Below, piece by piece: positions 21,312 through 32,404 of a stretch of 64,000 bases of DNA. The notes below the pieces were generated by a model, which made no database searches, was not told the DNA's origin, and was given only the letters and a program-made list of their open reading frames with translations. Made by a program: the position numbers and the translations under genes. Position 1 is the stretch's first letter, and each line of letters opens with the position of its first letter. The stretch is from Gonocerus acuteangulatus (lineage: Eukaryota; Arthropoda; Insecta; Hemiptera; Coreidae), in assembly GCA_946811695.1 (NCBI GenBank), contig OX328126.1:89767577-89831576 (forward strand), given 5' to 3'.

Positions 21312-21388
21312 AATATGTTTTAGGTCCACCAAACAAACCTATGTAATGTACTGTATAACATACAGTCTTCTTTTTTGCACATGGCTAC

Positions 21389-21400
21389 CGCGCATGCGCG
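21389..21400. other. 12 bp palindrome cgcgcatgcgcg
   Basis: A GC palindrome in AT-rich sequence; contains GCGCATGCGC, an NRF-1-like site. Probably chance or an element end. Related gcgcatgcg words occur at 10074 and 42025. Confidence 0.3.
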
Positions 21401-22225
21401 AATGCTAGCGGACAATTTTTTTGTAGCGTTTTTTTTTTTTCATTTTAGTCATCGTTAAAGCATATATTCTATGCTAAAAATTATTGAGTAATGCCCTACT
21501 CTGCTACCCTGTAGGAACTTGACCTCCATATTTCTTAATTGTGGTTGGTGTTGTAGAAGTTGTTAATAAAGTGAGTAAATATCTTAAGGAGTATGTGTTT
21601 ACCCTAGTAAGCACATTAACCTCTCGCGGCCTATTTGCAACGTGAAAGCCCCAAATCAAGTCAGGACTAAAGTCCAGAAACCACTAAACCAAATAATTGG
21701 CAGGTAAAATCTCCGAAGACCTGCAGCTTCATCGGCTTTCCACCGAGGGAAAGGATTCCACCAACTAGAAACAGGAATTTGCCAAGATGATAAGCTTTCT
21801 TTGAGCTTTCTAAGCAATGAAGTAGCTATTTCTGTAGTTAGCTATCGAATTGAAAACAACGATTCTTTTGATGGCAGGCTCTGAAAGTTAAAAATAAGTT
21901 GAATTCGCAAATACAATCTACAGATCTGAAAACTGAGCCGAATCCTTCACACGGTCTTGCATAAAACAACGTTTGTTTTCTACACTAGAGTTTATAAATA
22001 AACAGGGTGCCCAGATAAGCGGGTCACAAGAGAAATAACTACCAAACATTTTTCATAGGTGCAAAGTTGTAGTTCTCGTCGAGATCTGTAAAATGGTGCC
22101 CTTGGAAATGAGAAAATAACACTTGCTAAGGGCTCAAATAGGCCTTTGAAGGGAAGGGTTTCCATTTTGCCCATATTTTGCATTATATTTTTAAAATGTA
22201 CTAACAATACACAAAGCTTCACATT
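21401..22225. other. No recognised feature
   Basis: Nothing recognised apart from T runs near 21430. Confidence 0.4.
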
Positions 22226-22725
22226 TTGCTCTATTGATCTTGATGAGTTTCGCGAACCTACTTTTGGCGGGCGAATTCAATTCAAACGTAGTACAAAGTA
22301 ACACCCCCCCCCCCCTTCCAATAGACGGATTTAGTTCATTTTCACAAAACTTCTTTCTTATTAGATAGCCAGGACGTATAAAGAGTTTCATAACAATACA
22401 ACAGGAATTACGACCGGTATAAGGAAATTAGTAATTTCTGTCCGGAGTAAACCCTCCCTTCTAGTTAACCGATTTAGTTTATTTTTACAGCAAATTTTTC
22501 TCTTCAGTTGACCACAACGAATACCGAGTTTCGTTAAAATATAACAAAAATAACTACCTTGGCTCCTGAGTAAACCCCCCCCCCCCTCCGGATGGACCGA
22601 TTTTGTTGGTTAACGAACTCGTTCAATAGTTTGATGGGGGAATACTACATACCACGTTTCGTGGCGAAAAAACAAAAACTCTGGCCTGTATCGTGTTTCA
22701 ATTCACACACACACAAGCCAATGAC
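22226..22725 (+). repeat. Helitron-like subfamily 2 body, about three internal units
   Basis: Units of roughly 140 bp carrying accgatttagtt(c/t)atttttaca and cgtttcg occur here as in 25560-26110. The right part (gttggttaacgaactcgttc ... gaactctggcct) matches 26070-26150. The 5' and 3' ends are missing. Contains C runs at 22305 and 22577. Confidence 0.6.
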
Positions 22726-23430
22726 CAAAGAAATGTTGTTTTTAACAACATATACAAACATGTGTGGATTGTTAGACGTTTAAAAAACTAGATCCACGGA
22801 GACAAAATAATCCATGATTTATTAAAAACTGCGTCCTCTTAGCTGGTTTCGGAATAACGATTATAGGTGGTTAGGGAAGCATGATTTAGAAAGCAAAGAA
22901 TACAAATTCTTGATGTTTCTTTATTATTTAAACGAATCAAACATGTACAAAACATACCATATAGAGAAGAGTTAACGTTGTATACAGGAGCACTTTGATA
23001 GAAATAATCTATGACCTTATTTATTAGTTATTTTCTTCTTGTTACTATTATTCTAATAAGGTTCAGGTTTCTATTTATCTAAGTAATGATCCCCGAGCTT
23101 GAGTGGAGAACTGCAATTAAATGAAACCTATAAGAGTTGATTTACCGATCATTGGAAATAGCAATAAAATCTTTCATTAATTTATTCCACAAGGATTATT
23201 AATTAATGGATTCTGACGGGTGGAATGGGTGACCCGATTTTAACCATGAATATACTGAACAATACTATACTTTATTAAAGGGGTTCTAGCTGATTAACGG
23301 GTAATTCTACCTGCTAATATTTTATTTTTATTTCCTTTTTTGTTGGATAATTTTTCCCCCTGAAAAATGATATCTAAGAGTGTTTATGTGGTGGAACAAT
23401 TTTTAAATATGCCACAAATTAGATTTTTCG
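22726..23430. other. No recognised feature
   Basis: AT-rich; no repeat or protein recognised. Confidence 0.4.
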
Positions 23431-23433
23431 CAG

Positions 23434-23780
23434 AAAAAAAAATCTGTCCCGTAACAGGCCACGAGAGCCCTGAGGAGCAGATACTATAGAGGTATCTGAT
23501 TCATGACCATACGGCACACTAGGGAGACAGTGTGGTTAGTACTATGCTCCGGCCGTCTGGTTTTCCCCTTGCCGCTTCGACTGCTAGAGTCATTAGCACA
23601 AAGGTACTCATTATTAAATTAATTAAAGGCTGGGTTGGCCTAGGGACGGTCGGGGAGGCCGAATTCAACCCATGAACGAAGACACTAGAAGAAAAAATCT
23701 TTAGTACTTGCTCAGGATTTGAACTCAGGTCCTCCAGCTTATTAGTCCAGTGCTCTACCACTGAGCTAACCTCGTCCCCT
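23434..23780 (-). mobile_element. SINE family 2 (tRNA-derived), copy 1
   Basis: On the minus strand the head reads gacgaggttagctcagtggt, agagcac..., gagttcaaatcctgagcaag: A box ttagctcagtgg and B box gttcaaatcc. The body of about 270 bp contains gtctccctagtgtgccgtat. It ends in a T run rather than an A tail when read in its own direction. Copies at 60141-60480 and (partial) 49449-49628. Confidence 0.85.
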
Positions 23781-23819
23781 AAGTCCAGATACATTACAAA
23801 ACAAAGAAGCATTTTTCTT

Positions 23820-24258
23820 ATCTTTAATTTCTGGACATTTTTGAAATAAACTTTAATTTCGATTTTCTCGAAACTTGAATTTTACCGATCAACTTAAAAT
23901 TTTAACTCCAGCTTGCTAATGATATTTGCTAGTTAAGTATGTAGAGTTTTTTTCGATTCATTAAAATATTTAAACGATTTTTTAATAGAAAATATATATT
24001 GTTCACCATTTTCGAAAAAAATATTAATATAATATTTCTTAAAAATCAAACGTACTGTACTAAATTTTATCTTCTTCCTTTAAAATAATTTGTTTTTTTT
24101 CTAGATTAAAAATTGCCGCCTGCAGACTATCGCTCAATTACATAGATACGTGCAATTTTGAAGCACCGTTATTTATAAAATCTATGCTCTGAAACGTAAC
24201 ATTTTCCAGTGTGAGGTTAACTTCATAAGCGGGTTTCCTCACTGGGGGAAGTGCCAGC
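23820..24258 (+). mobile_element. Helitron-like subfamily 3, partial
   Basis: Reverse-complement match to 35290-35950 and 60750-61070 (shared cgcctgcagactatcgc). Ends in the family's worn 3' hairpin region gcgggtttcctcactggggg. It lacks the SINE found in the 35678 copy and so shows the empty site (cattagcaagctggagttaa). Confidence 0.55.
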
Positions 24259-24260
24259 CT

Positions 24261-25203
24261 TAAAACTGAGGTTATAATTGAAATCAGGAAAATTCTTATG
24301 TTATGTTCTTAGTTTATCAAATACTTCCTTAATGATTTCCAGGCGCCTGGTTATAAACATTTGATTCTACACCACCAGGCACGGCGCACAGTGGGGCCAA
24401 GCAACTTATCATGTTTCAAAAAAGGCTACATTTCAATGCATATTTTTTTAAATGAAAGCTAATAAAATTTAGAACAACTTCGTCTGACCAGATTTTTGTT
24501 TTTTGTTTCCCCTGTTTATTAAAATTACCTGTAAATAATTCACAAACTTTTACAATTGAACATAAAATAATATTTTATTTTTCATCTAACTTAATATCAC
24601 CAGAGATATCGTTGAAATTAAACATTCAAACCCTGATTAGACTTGGAAAAAATCAAAATCTATTTTCAAATCATTCAAAAATCATATTATTTCAATTAAT
24701 CTCATTGGTCAATTAAGATAAATTTACTTTTTGAAGATATCAGAGTGGTTTTTCCAGATCTAGTCAGGATTTGAATGTTTAATTTCAACGATATCAGTAC
24801 TGATATTAAGTTAGATGAAAAATAAAATATTATTTTATGTACAATTGTAAAAGTTCTTGAACTATTTACACGTAATTTATTAAACAAGGGAAATAAAAAA
24901 CAAAAATGTGGCGAGACAAATATATATTAGCTTTCATTTTTTTAAAAATGCATTGGAATCGGTTAAGATTTGGAGGCTGTAGCCTTTTTTGAAACATGAA
25001 AAGTTGTTTGGCCTCACTGTTCGCCGTGCCTGGTGGTGTAGAGTCAAATGTTTATAACCAGGCGCCTGGAAATCATTAAGGAAGTATTTGATAAACTAAG
25101 AACATACATTAATTAGAACTTATCGCTAAACAATTTATTTTTTCTAACTTAACCGAAAAAGATGGTGAATTTTCATGATTTCAATGATAACCTCAATTTT
25201 AAC
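24261..25203. mobile_element. Foldback element, about 0.95 kb
   Basis: Arms 24261-24640 and 24750-25203 are inverted copies: outer aaaactgaggttat, then ttagtttatcaaatacttcc, ccaggcgcctggttataaac, caatgcat, gaaagctaat and ttaaacattcaaa. The left arm lacks about 60 bp present on the right. Loop about 100 bp. Shares inner blocks with the elements at 44065-48215. Non-coding. Confidence 0.8.
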
Positions 25204-25259
25204 GCGGGCCCTCCCTATTTACACGTAATTTATTAAAAGGGGAAACAAAAAACAAAAAG

Positions 25260-26197
25260 TCCGTCACGCAGGAGCTGCATAACTAAGCACTTTCCTCAGA
25301 ATTTGGGTAGTGTAGACTGCTTTCCAGAACAATTTGCTTAAAATATCCTACATAAATAAAATAAAAACATGAATAGTTCTCTTTTAAATTTGTAATGAGT
25401 AACTGATCAATTATTAATTTGCTTCCAGAGTTATGTTTACACATGGTACCTACTACACTACGTAATAAATACAAAAAAACTCATATTATCGTATTTTGAT
25501 CTAACGCAGGAACAGGATACAGTCGCTCTAGATACAAAGCGCTCCTTGCGGCGGCTTTGTGAACCTACGTCTGGCGGGCTTTTCTATTGAAACATATTAC
25601 AAAGTAAACCCCCGCTTTCCGATTGACCGATTCAGCTCATTTTTACAACACTTCATTCTCATGAGTTACCCACGACGTATACCGCGTTTCGTTTCAATAC
25701 AGCAGAAATTACGACCGGTATGAGTATATTAGGAAATTGGGTTCGGAGTAAACCCCCCCCCTTCTAATGAACCGATTTAGTTTATTTTTACAAGACATAT
25801 TTACCTGAAGATTACCACTACGAATACCGATTTTCGTCGAAATATACCAAAAATCACGGCTGGTAGTGGGGAATTGGTATTGTGGGTCCGGAGTAAACCT
25901 TCCCCCCTCCTAATGAACCGATTTAGTTCATTTTTACATCTCACTTTTCTTACTATATTACCACTACGAATACCGTTCGTTGAAATATAACAAATATTAC
26001 GGCTGACATGGTCAAATTAGTGTTTTGGGTTCGGGGTAAACCCCCCGTTCCGGTGGACCGACTTTGGCGGTTAACGAACTCGTTCAATCGTTTGCTAATT
26101 GAATGCTATATACCAAGTTTCGTGACGAAAAAACAAGAACTCTGGCCGCTATCGTGTTAACAGACACACACACATATATATATATATATATACACAC

Positions 26198-26261
<64 letters not shown>

Positions 26262-26382
26262 TTTAACGGGGGTCATTTTCGGTGTCTACTAGGTAGGATC
26301 GATAAAGATTTGAAGAAATTTTTGAAAAATTCCGTCATGAGTGCAACCACAATAGCTACTTTCCTTCGGAGGAAAGTGCTAA
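25260..26382 (+). mobile_element. Helitron-like non-autonomous element, subfamily 2, complete
   Basis: Starts TCCGTCACGCAGGAGCTGC, close to subfamily 1. Ends with the hairpin ACTTTCCT-TCGG-AGGAAAGT (26358-26377) and GCTAA. The 5' subterminal TAAGCACTTTCCT (25284-25296) matches the inverse of the 3' AGGAAAGTGCTAA at 12 of 13 bases. The interior has about four units of roughly 140 bp with C runs, then a (CA)n/(TA)n tract at 26163-26257. No protein. 1123 bp. Confidence 0.65.
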
Positions 26383-26881
26383 AATCTTGCCGTACAAAGC
26401 TGTGATAAATTTTATTAGCTTTTATTTAAAAAAAAAAAACAAATTATTGTAATCGGTTAAAATTTGGAGGCTGTAGTCCTTTTTTAAACACGAAAAGTCG
26501 TTTGGGCCCACTGTGCGGCGATAAGCCCAAAGTAAATTAGCTCCCCAAAAAATGTTTGTCTAGAGCAGCCTATGGTCAGAGATCTAAGATAACGAAATGG
26601 CTGTTTCCCAGTGTTATGTTTGACATGAGGACTTGTGCCGCTGTATATATTTAGATTCTTGCATCTAGAAATGCTAGCCTCCTGTAGGTTAGTACATAAC
26701 CTTCTACATTAGTAGCTGAAGTGAATAGATAACCAGTAGAGAGGGAACGGGAGCTGCTACTGCCTTCTACCTCCATTCCTAACAGCTGTAATCTAGGTTA
26801 GTGCACCGCCGCCATTTCTACAGTGAAAGTACATTCTAGTCAATTATATAGGTTAGGTCTCTCATTTATTATATTAACTCC

Positions 26882-26884
<3 letters not shown>
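26383..26884. other. Unassigned; short shared repeat block
   Basis: 26448-26520 (aatcggttaaaatttggagg ... gaaaagtcgtttggg) matches blocks of the foldback at 24261-25203. The rest is not recognised. Confidence 0.35.

Positions 26885-26930
<46 letters not shown>
26885..26930. repeat. (TA)n microsatellite
   Basis: Uninterrupted TA run just outside the pogo-type element. Confidence 0.97.
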
Positions 26931-26933
<3 letters not shown>

Positions 26934-26954
26934 GGATATTTTATTAATTTATTA

Positions 26955-27883
26955 CAGTGGAACATGGATAATTCGAAATCGTGGTTAATTCGAATATTTC
27001 TCTCGGTCCCTAGAATTTAGGGCATAAACAATGTAAAAAAATCGTGGTTAATTCGAATAAAATTTTGGATAATTCGAATTTTTTACGAGTCTTTACCAAT
27101 AGGAGATGTTCGATCTTAATTTTTTTTTTTAAATATTGTCCCCTCGGGTAAGAAGGATAGTAAGATACGGATGTAGGGGTTCCGGGGCAAGAAGCGCGGT
27201 GGTTCCATCTATGAGAGGTAAAAAAGTGTGTTGATTTGACATGGAATGACTCATAATCTAGTTCTTGGAGTCTAGGAGTTCTGCAATGTGGAGGGTCGCG
27301 CTTCCTCCCTTCCAGGGGTTGTAGTTACATACACCATCCTGTCGTTTTATCCTAGAATTCCCTTCCACCGACCCTCCCATCATCCTTTCTTATTCAGTTA
27401 TAAGTGAGTCAGCGTCTAGATCTGTTGTATTGTTTGTGCCTTGAATTTCCGGTGTACAGCGCAGTTCAGTGATTTAAGATGCCGAAGCCTACCAGTTATA
27501 AAACTTTAACGTTGCCAGAGAAAATAGCTGCAATTAAAGAAGTTGAAAATGGAATAAAGAAAGAATCTAAAATTGCCAGGGGCTTTAGAATTCTTCCTAA
27601 CACTTTATCAACTCACCTGAAAAATAATGAAAAAATTCTTGCCCATGAAAATGACTTTATTCAAAACAATAGACTTTTATTTTTACTTTTTTTATAAAGT
27701 ATTTATTACATATGTACGTAATCATCAATTTATGAAATATTTGTTATTGTTTAAATAAAATGTGAGAAAATATGAAATTCGATTTTTTACCCCTTTATTT
27801 TCAAAAACGTTTTTAATTCGAATTCTGGATAGTTCGAACTTTTTTATCGGTACCTAGAGGTTCGAATTATCCAAGTTCTACTG
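26955..27883 (+). mobile_element. Internally deleted pogo/Tigger-type transposon
   Basis: Left terminus CAGTGGAACATGGATAATTC, right terminus its diverged complement (gaattatccaagttctactg). TA flanks each end (26953-26954 and 27884-27885). Further inward the words ttcgaat/attcgaa recur on both sides. CAGTxGAACcTxGATAATTCGAA is the Tigger/pogo terminus. 929 bp holding only the N-terminus of the transposase. Confidence 0.9.
27479..27697 (+). CDS. Pogo/Tigger transposase N-terminal HTH, truncated
   Basis: 72 codons from ATG at 27479 to TAA. The first half, SYKTLTLPEKIAAIKEVENG and RILPNTLSTHLKN, is the psq/CENP-B-type helix-turn-helix (about residues 5-52) that binds the element's ends. It is followed by EKILAHENDFIQNN and a hydrophobic RLLFLLFL made by the deletion joint. 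The second HTH and the DDD catalytic domain are gone. There is no stop within the domain. Context gatttaagatgcc is a fair start. As with the mariner relic at 8022-8378, only a DNA-binding part remains; a repressor role is possible but unproven. Confidence 0.8.
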   Translation: MPKPTSYKTLTLPEKIAAIKEVENGIKKESKIARGFRILPNTLSTHLKNNEKILAHENDFIQNNRLLFLLFL

Positions 27884-27885
27884 TA

Positions 27886-28560
27886 TAATAATTCTGTGGC
27901 TGCCCGGACACATGGACATCCCAGGAAAAACAAAAGCCGACTTACATGCCAAACAAGCAACGACAAGATGTAGACATAGAAGAACCGACAGTACAGGACC
28001 TACTCACAAACATAAAATCACACATAAAAAATAAATGGCAAATCACTTGGACTAACACACAAGACAACAAATTGAGAGAAATCAAACCAACTGTGTGCGC
28101 CTGGCCATCCAGCAACCGAGCCACGAAGCGTGAGGAAGTAGTGGTCACCAGACTCCGCACCGGGCACTCGTTTCTGACACACCGCCACTTAATGACAAAG
28201 CAGGACAGACCAACGTGTGCCATTTGCAACACAGAACTAACAATTAAACACATATTAACGGAATGCAAGCAACTAGACGGTACAAACCTAACAAATGATA
28301 TGAACGAACTTTTGACAGAAAACAGTCCTCACATCTATGAACTACTGTGAAGTGAAATAATCCGTACCCTTGTAAATTATAGTTTTTTTCTCTTTTTAAT
28401 AGTTTTATACTTTCATTATAATATCAGAATTTATCCCATATATTAATGTATGTAAATATAAATTTTTAGCCTGTTGATGGGTTCTACCCATCGCAACTTT
28501 ATAAAGAATAAATAGCACATTTGCGCGCTCTAAAAGACTAATAAATACATAAATAAAATA
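27886..28560 (+). pseudogene. LINE 3' end: RNase H tail, zinc motif and 3' UTR
   Basis: Starts right after the pogo-type TIR. Reads ILWLPGHMDIPGKTKADLHA then KQATT in one frame. A frameshift near 27950 leads to DVDIEEPTVQDLLTNIKSHI, KNKWQITWTNTQDNKLREIK, TRLRTGHSFLTHRHLM and CAICNTELTIKHILTEC (C-x2-C-x7-H-x4-C), stopping at 28350. The 3' UTR has a hairpin gatgggttctacccatc near 28475 and an (AAAT)-type tail at 28540-28560. 5'-truncated LINE of the same group as 11004-11796. Confidence 0.85.
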
Positions 28561-29113
28561 TTTATTTATTTATTACAGCACCCCAAAAAGGTGAAATCTC
28601 TTCAATTTTCTAAAAACATCATTAAGTATTAAAAATAACATTTATTAAAACAATAAATGAAGAACTAGTTAGATGCCATTGGAAATAATACAGAAAACCG
28701 CAGAATTAAATACAGGAATACAAAAGAAAAATTTAATTAATAAATTAAGTTATTTTAGAATGATCTTTGAGGACTATAAAATGAAATGTTAAACTTAAAG
28801 TTTATAACATTTGAACTATGATTTGGTTTAATTAATTGTATTTAATTTGCGAGATACATGTTGATGAGTTTTAAAGATTGGAGTGTAAATTGTATGCAAG
28901 GACTACCTTCAGTAAGACGTTATTGTTTATTATCAGTTTATCACGTATTTTACGTTCAGTGAGTATATATTTAATTGTCTGAAATTATCTTACAAATTCT
29001 GTATAGCGGGTTGTCTTTTTTTTCTTTATGAGGCAATTATCCATGTAATAATTATCAAATGATATGTTTTCTCAGTTAATGTATATATGAGGCGTGTATT
29101 TCCAAAAACGCTG
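28561..29113. other. No gene; possible LINE tail in reverse at left
   Basis: 28561-28600 (tttatttatttattacagca) looks like a reversed LINE tail meeting the previous tail. The rest is AT-rich and unrecognised. Confidence 0.3.
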
Positions 29114-29480
29114 TCCGACTCGCAGGAACTGCGTCATCTTAGCGCTGTTCCGTTCATATCCCTAGTGCAGTTAGTAAAGTAATACAAGCAGTTATTGGTA
29201 GGTTTTGATGTTTCTTGAAAAACATAAAATCAAATCAAAAAAGGAAGATTTCAGGCGCCACAAAAGGAAACTGACATTATCCTAAGCGGAAATTACTCCA
29301 TCATCTGTCACAACGTTCACTCTTGGAAACACTATAACACTGTTTCATATTTTCTTACCTTCTTTTAGTAAAATACTCATTTTACTGTTAAAAGCATTTT
29401 AAAAAAAAACAACAACCAATAAAAACGTTAGGTAAACATATAAAAAAATCTCTTAAAAAGAGCAAAACTAACAATTTCGT
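29114..29480 (+). mobile_element. Helitron-like 5' end fragment
   Basis: TCCGACTCGCAGGAACTGCG, then catcttagcgctgttccgtt, the subfamily 1 start, followed by internal sequence (ggcgccacaaaaggaaactg) matching 41215-41250 in reverse. No 3' hairpin. Confidence 0.55.
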
Positions 29481-29599
29481 TTTATTTTTTATTTTTGTTT
29501 TAATATATGCTAGCCAATATACTATATTGGACTAGGATCATAAACTTTACTACATAATAGCCTCATACCAACACTAATAATAATTTCTAATACTTTCTG

Positions 29600-29603
29600 T
29601 TTG

Positions 29604-29635
<32 letters not shown>

Positions 29636-29743
29636 TTTATTTATTTTTTTATTTATGAGCGACTGTAATTAAGGCGACTCGCTCAGAGCAAAATATTACA
29701 TATTTACATCTAATTTCATTTTACACATTTTTATCCAAATATG

Positions 29744-29796
<53 letters not shown>

Positions 29797-29800
29797 TAAA
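29600..29800 (-). repeat. (TA)n tracts around a retroelement 3' tail
   Basis: (TA)n at 29605-29631 and 29747-29793. Between them 29632-29690, read in reverse, gives gagtcgccttaattacagtc, gctcataaataaa, which looks like a SINE or LINE tail. Confidence 0.5.
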
Positions 29801-29902
29801 TAATATTAGAGATTTTACACTACGAGATACAGTTGCGAATTTTTTTCTTCTTAAACTGTAATTTAGTTCCATGAACTAGTGTGTGATTACAGGTTAAGGA
29901 TT

Positions 29903-30315
29903 GGGCACACAGGACGCGATCTGCATCGCGGCGAGCAGCGATCTAACAATCGTCGCAGACAGGGACATCACATGGGATATACTTCAACTAGTAAGATAGA
30001 ATTCGTGTATTTTTTTTAATAAGACAACGATATAATTTTCCCGAAAAATTACAAAATTATTAAAATCAAATAAATTCCTATAAATTAGCAGGAACATGTT
30101 TATTATTGCTGTATATGTTATAAACACTTATGTATGATATGTAAATAAAGCTTTATTATTATATTAAGACAACGAATAATTCAGTTTCTTTGCCCAAACT
30201 CAGACAGATCGTCCTCTGTGTGGGTTGATGCTATACTGTGTAATACAAGTAGATTGCCCGCCACCCTTGGTCAGATATCACCGCCCGCCGCGATACATAT
30301 TGCGTCCTGTGTGCC
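29903..30315. mobile_element. Short TIR element with GC-rich ends
   Basis: gggcacacaggacgcgatct at 29903 and its diverged inverse (cgatacatattgcgtcctgt, gtgccc) ending at 30315 form inverted repeats of about 35 bp in AT-rich surroundings. They resemble PIF/Harbinger-type ends, but no target duplication is clear. Non-coding. Confidence 0.6.
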
Positions 30316-30790
30316 CGAGCCTTTATTGTTCACTGTCCTCACCTGTTTGTTTCTTTTTGTTTGCCGCTTGGTATAATATTCTGTCACGTACCTACGTCCA
30401 CAAGAAGGCTTTCTCAATGTGACCATATACAATTATTTATATATATATGTTACTATTATATTACTATAGTTACAATAAAGAGTCTGGGGTAGTAGAAAGT
30501 GGACCGCTACGTGCTCTATTGCTCTAAGAATACTGTACGTGTTTGGGTAAAGACGTTTGTTTCTGGTGGGAGGCGGTGAAGACGTCATGCAGAAGTAGCA
30601 TATGTCTCTGTAGAGCATGACTGCAGTATGCTTTATGGTGCATAAGTCATACTTTCACTTTTTTTGCAAACCTTTACAACCTTAAACCTCACCTTTTACA
30701 ATGTATAAGACAAAATGAAAGGTACGCTCCTACTTTTATAAAGGACGAATTTAGCGTCAGAAATGCATAGAATCAATACGCAAAAATATA
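30316..30790. other. No recognised feature
   Basis: Nothing recognised. Confidence 0.4.
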
Positions 30791-30795
30791 ACATA

Positions 30796-31032
30796 CTAGC
30801 TGTTACCCGGCGTGCCATGCTACACCTACTTTCTGCATATAGAAGAGCCCCAAAAAAATTAGAAACCAAAAGAGTATTATTAAAATCTAATAACACAAAC
30901 CTATAACTGTTTCGAATCCGTGACCTCCCAACTTTAAGTCCTAGACGACTTTGACCTAACCTATAACACCCCCGTATCAAGACATACATTTATGCCAAGT
31001 TTGGTGAAAATCGGTCTAACGGAGTGGATTTT

Positions 31033-31088
<56 letters not shown>

Positions 31089-31825
31089 ATACAGACTGCA
31101 GCTGGTAGACGTTTTTGACTTGGCCTATGACAATCCCCTGATCAAGACCAACCTGTGTGCCCAGTTTGATCAAAACATATAGAACGGTTTTGATTTTATA
31201 GGGAACAAACATACAGACAGACAGCTGGTAGAGGTTTTTGACCTAGCTTACGGCACTCTCCAGATTAGGATCTACCTGTGTACCGAGTTTAGTCAAAATC
31301 GGACGAACGGCGTGGATTTATATGAGGTACAAACTTACTGACAGACAGCCGGTAGACGTTTTTGACTTAGCCTACGACACTCTCCAGATTAAGTTCTACA
31401 TGTGTACCGAGTTTAGTCGATATCGGACGAACGGTGTGGATTTGTATAAGGGACAAACATAATCGAACGAACGGTGTGAATTTGTATAAAGGACAAACAT
31501 ACAGACAGACAGTTATAAGACGTTTTTGACTTAGCCTAAGACACTCCCCAGATTAAGATCTACATATGTACGGAGTTTAGGCAAAATCGGACGAACGGTG
31601 TGGAGACGGTATCGAGTTTATTCAAAATCGGACGAACGGTGCGGATTTGTATAAGGCAAAAACATACAGACAGACAGCTGGTAGATTTTTTTGACTTAGC
31701 CTAGGAGATTTCCCGTATCAAGACCTACCTTTGTGCCAAGTTTGGTCCAAATCGGGGTGTGGATTTGTATAAGGAACAAACAAACAGAAAAACAGACAGA
31801 CACGTGATTTTTATATATATAGATT
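30796..31825 (+). mobile_element. GTTACCCGG-family element, tandemly expanded copy
   Basis: Starts ctagctgttacccggcgtgc and ends cacgtgatttttatatatat. It contains about six loosely repeated units of about 110-125 bp (aagacctac..., gtgccaagtttggtcaaaat, cggacgaacggtgtggattt, acatacagacagacagctgg). An A run of about 50 sits at 31037-31086. Similar sequences are common in arthropods and are thought to be Helitron/Helentron relatives; I cannot prove that here. Non-coding. Confidence 0.7.
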
Positions 31826-32202
31826 AGTGACAAGAAGACTTTTCCTTAAATAGCATTGATCGTTTTGCCATACCCAGCGGTCTTTAGTTGTAACACTGGG
31901 CGACTTCATTCATTTCATGCATTTTTGATTTTCACGTCCCCCAGACGGCAATAACTTCTTTCTGTATTCTCTGGACGCGTGGAAGGGAATTTTTGTTTGT
32001 GTGTATAGTAGTATATGTTTACGTGTACATGGTGTCAGAAAAATAATAATCATCCTATGTTCAGATGATTCACCAATGCGAGATCGGAAAATAATAACAC
32101 CCATATTGACCCCCGCAAAATTGACCATGAAATCTTATTCAAGGTCCATTTCTTTTATTACATATTTCGAATCTACGAATCATGGGGGAGAAAATAGTCG
32201 AC
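31826..32202. other. No recognised feature
   Basis: Nothing recognised. Confidence 0.4.
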
Positions 32203-32214
32203 AGCACCATAGGT

Positions 32215-32392
32215 GGGGTCTCCCGTGGTCTAGTGGCTAGCGCGCTGGATTCATAAGCGGGAGATGGTGGGTTCGATCCCCACCGGCGACAGGAATTTTC
32301 TCATCTCAGGGCTCGCTGAGAAAATTCCTGGTTGCACCCTGGAGGCCCGGCGCTAATGGCCAAGATTTGTCGATGCGCCGTAAAAAAAAAAA
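32215..32392 (+). mobile_element. SINE family 1, full copy
   Basis: ggtctcccgtggtctagtgg, then ctagcgcgctggattcataa, then ggttcgatccccaccggcga. A box tggtctagtgg and B box ggttcgatccc are intact. The 3' domain ends gatgcgccgt plus A12. Target duplication AGCACCATAGGT at 32203-32214 and 32393-32404 is perfect. It is the best preserved copy in the window and could still carry a working pol III promoter. Confidence 0.95.
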
Positions 32393-32404
32393 AGCACCAT
32401 AGGT

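Noticed and set aside
23700..23785. Functional tRNA gene (minus strand, also 60400-60480)
   Set aside because: tRNA-like head only; it continues into a body shared with two other copies, so it is a SINE.
31037..31086. Poly-A run as a processed-transcript tail
   Set aside because: It lies in the middle of a repeat element with matching sequence on both sides; simple homopolymer expansion.
32215..32290. Functional tRNA-Met gene
   Set aside because: A and B boxes are present, but acceptor-stem pairing is poor, a SINE 3' domain and A tail follow, and target duplications flank it.
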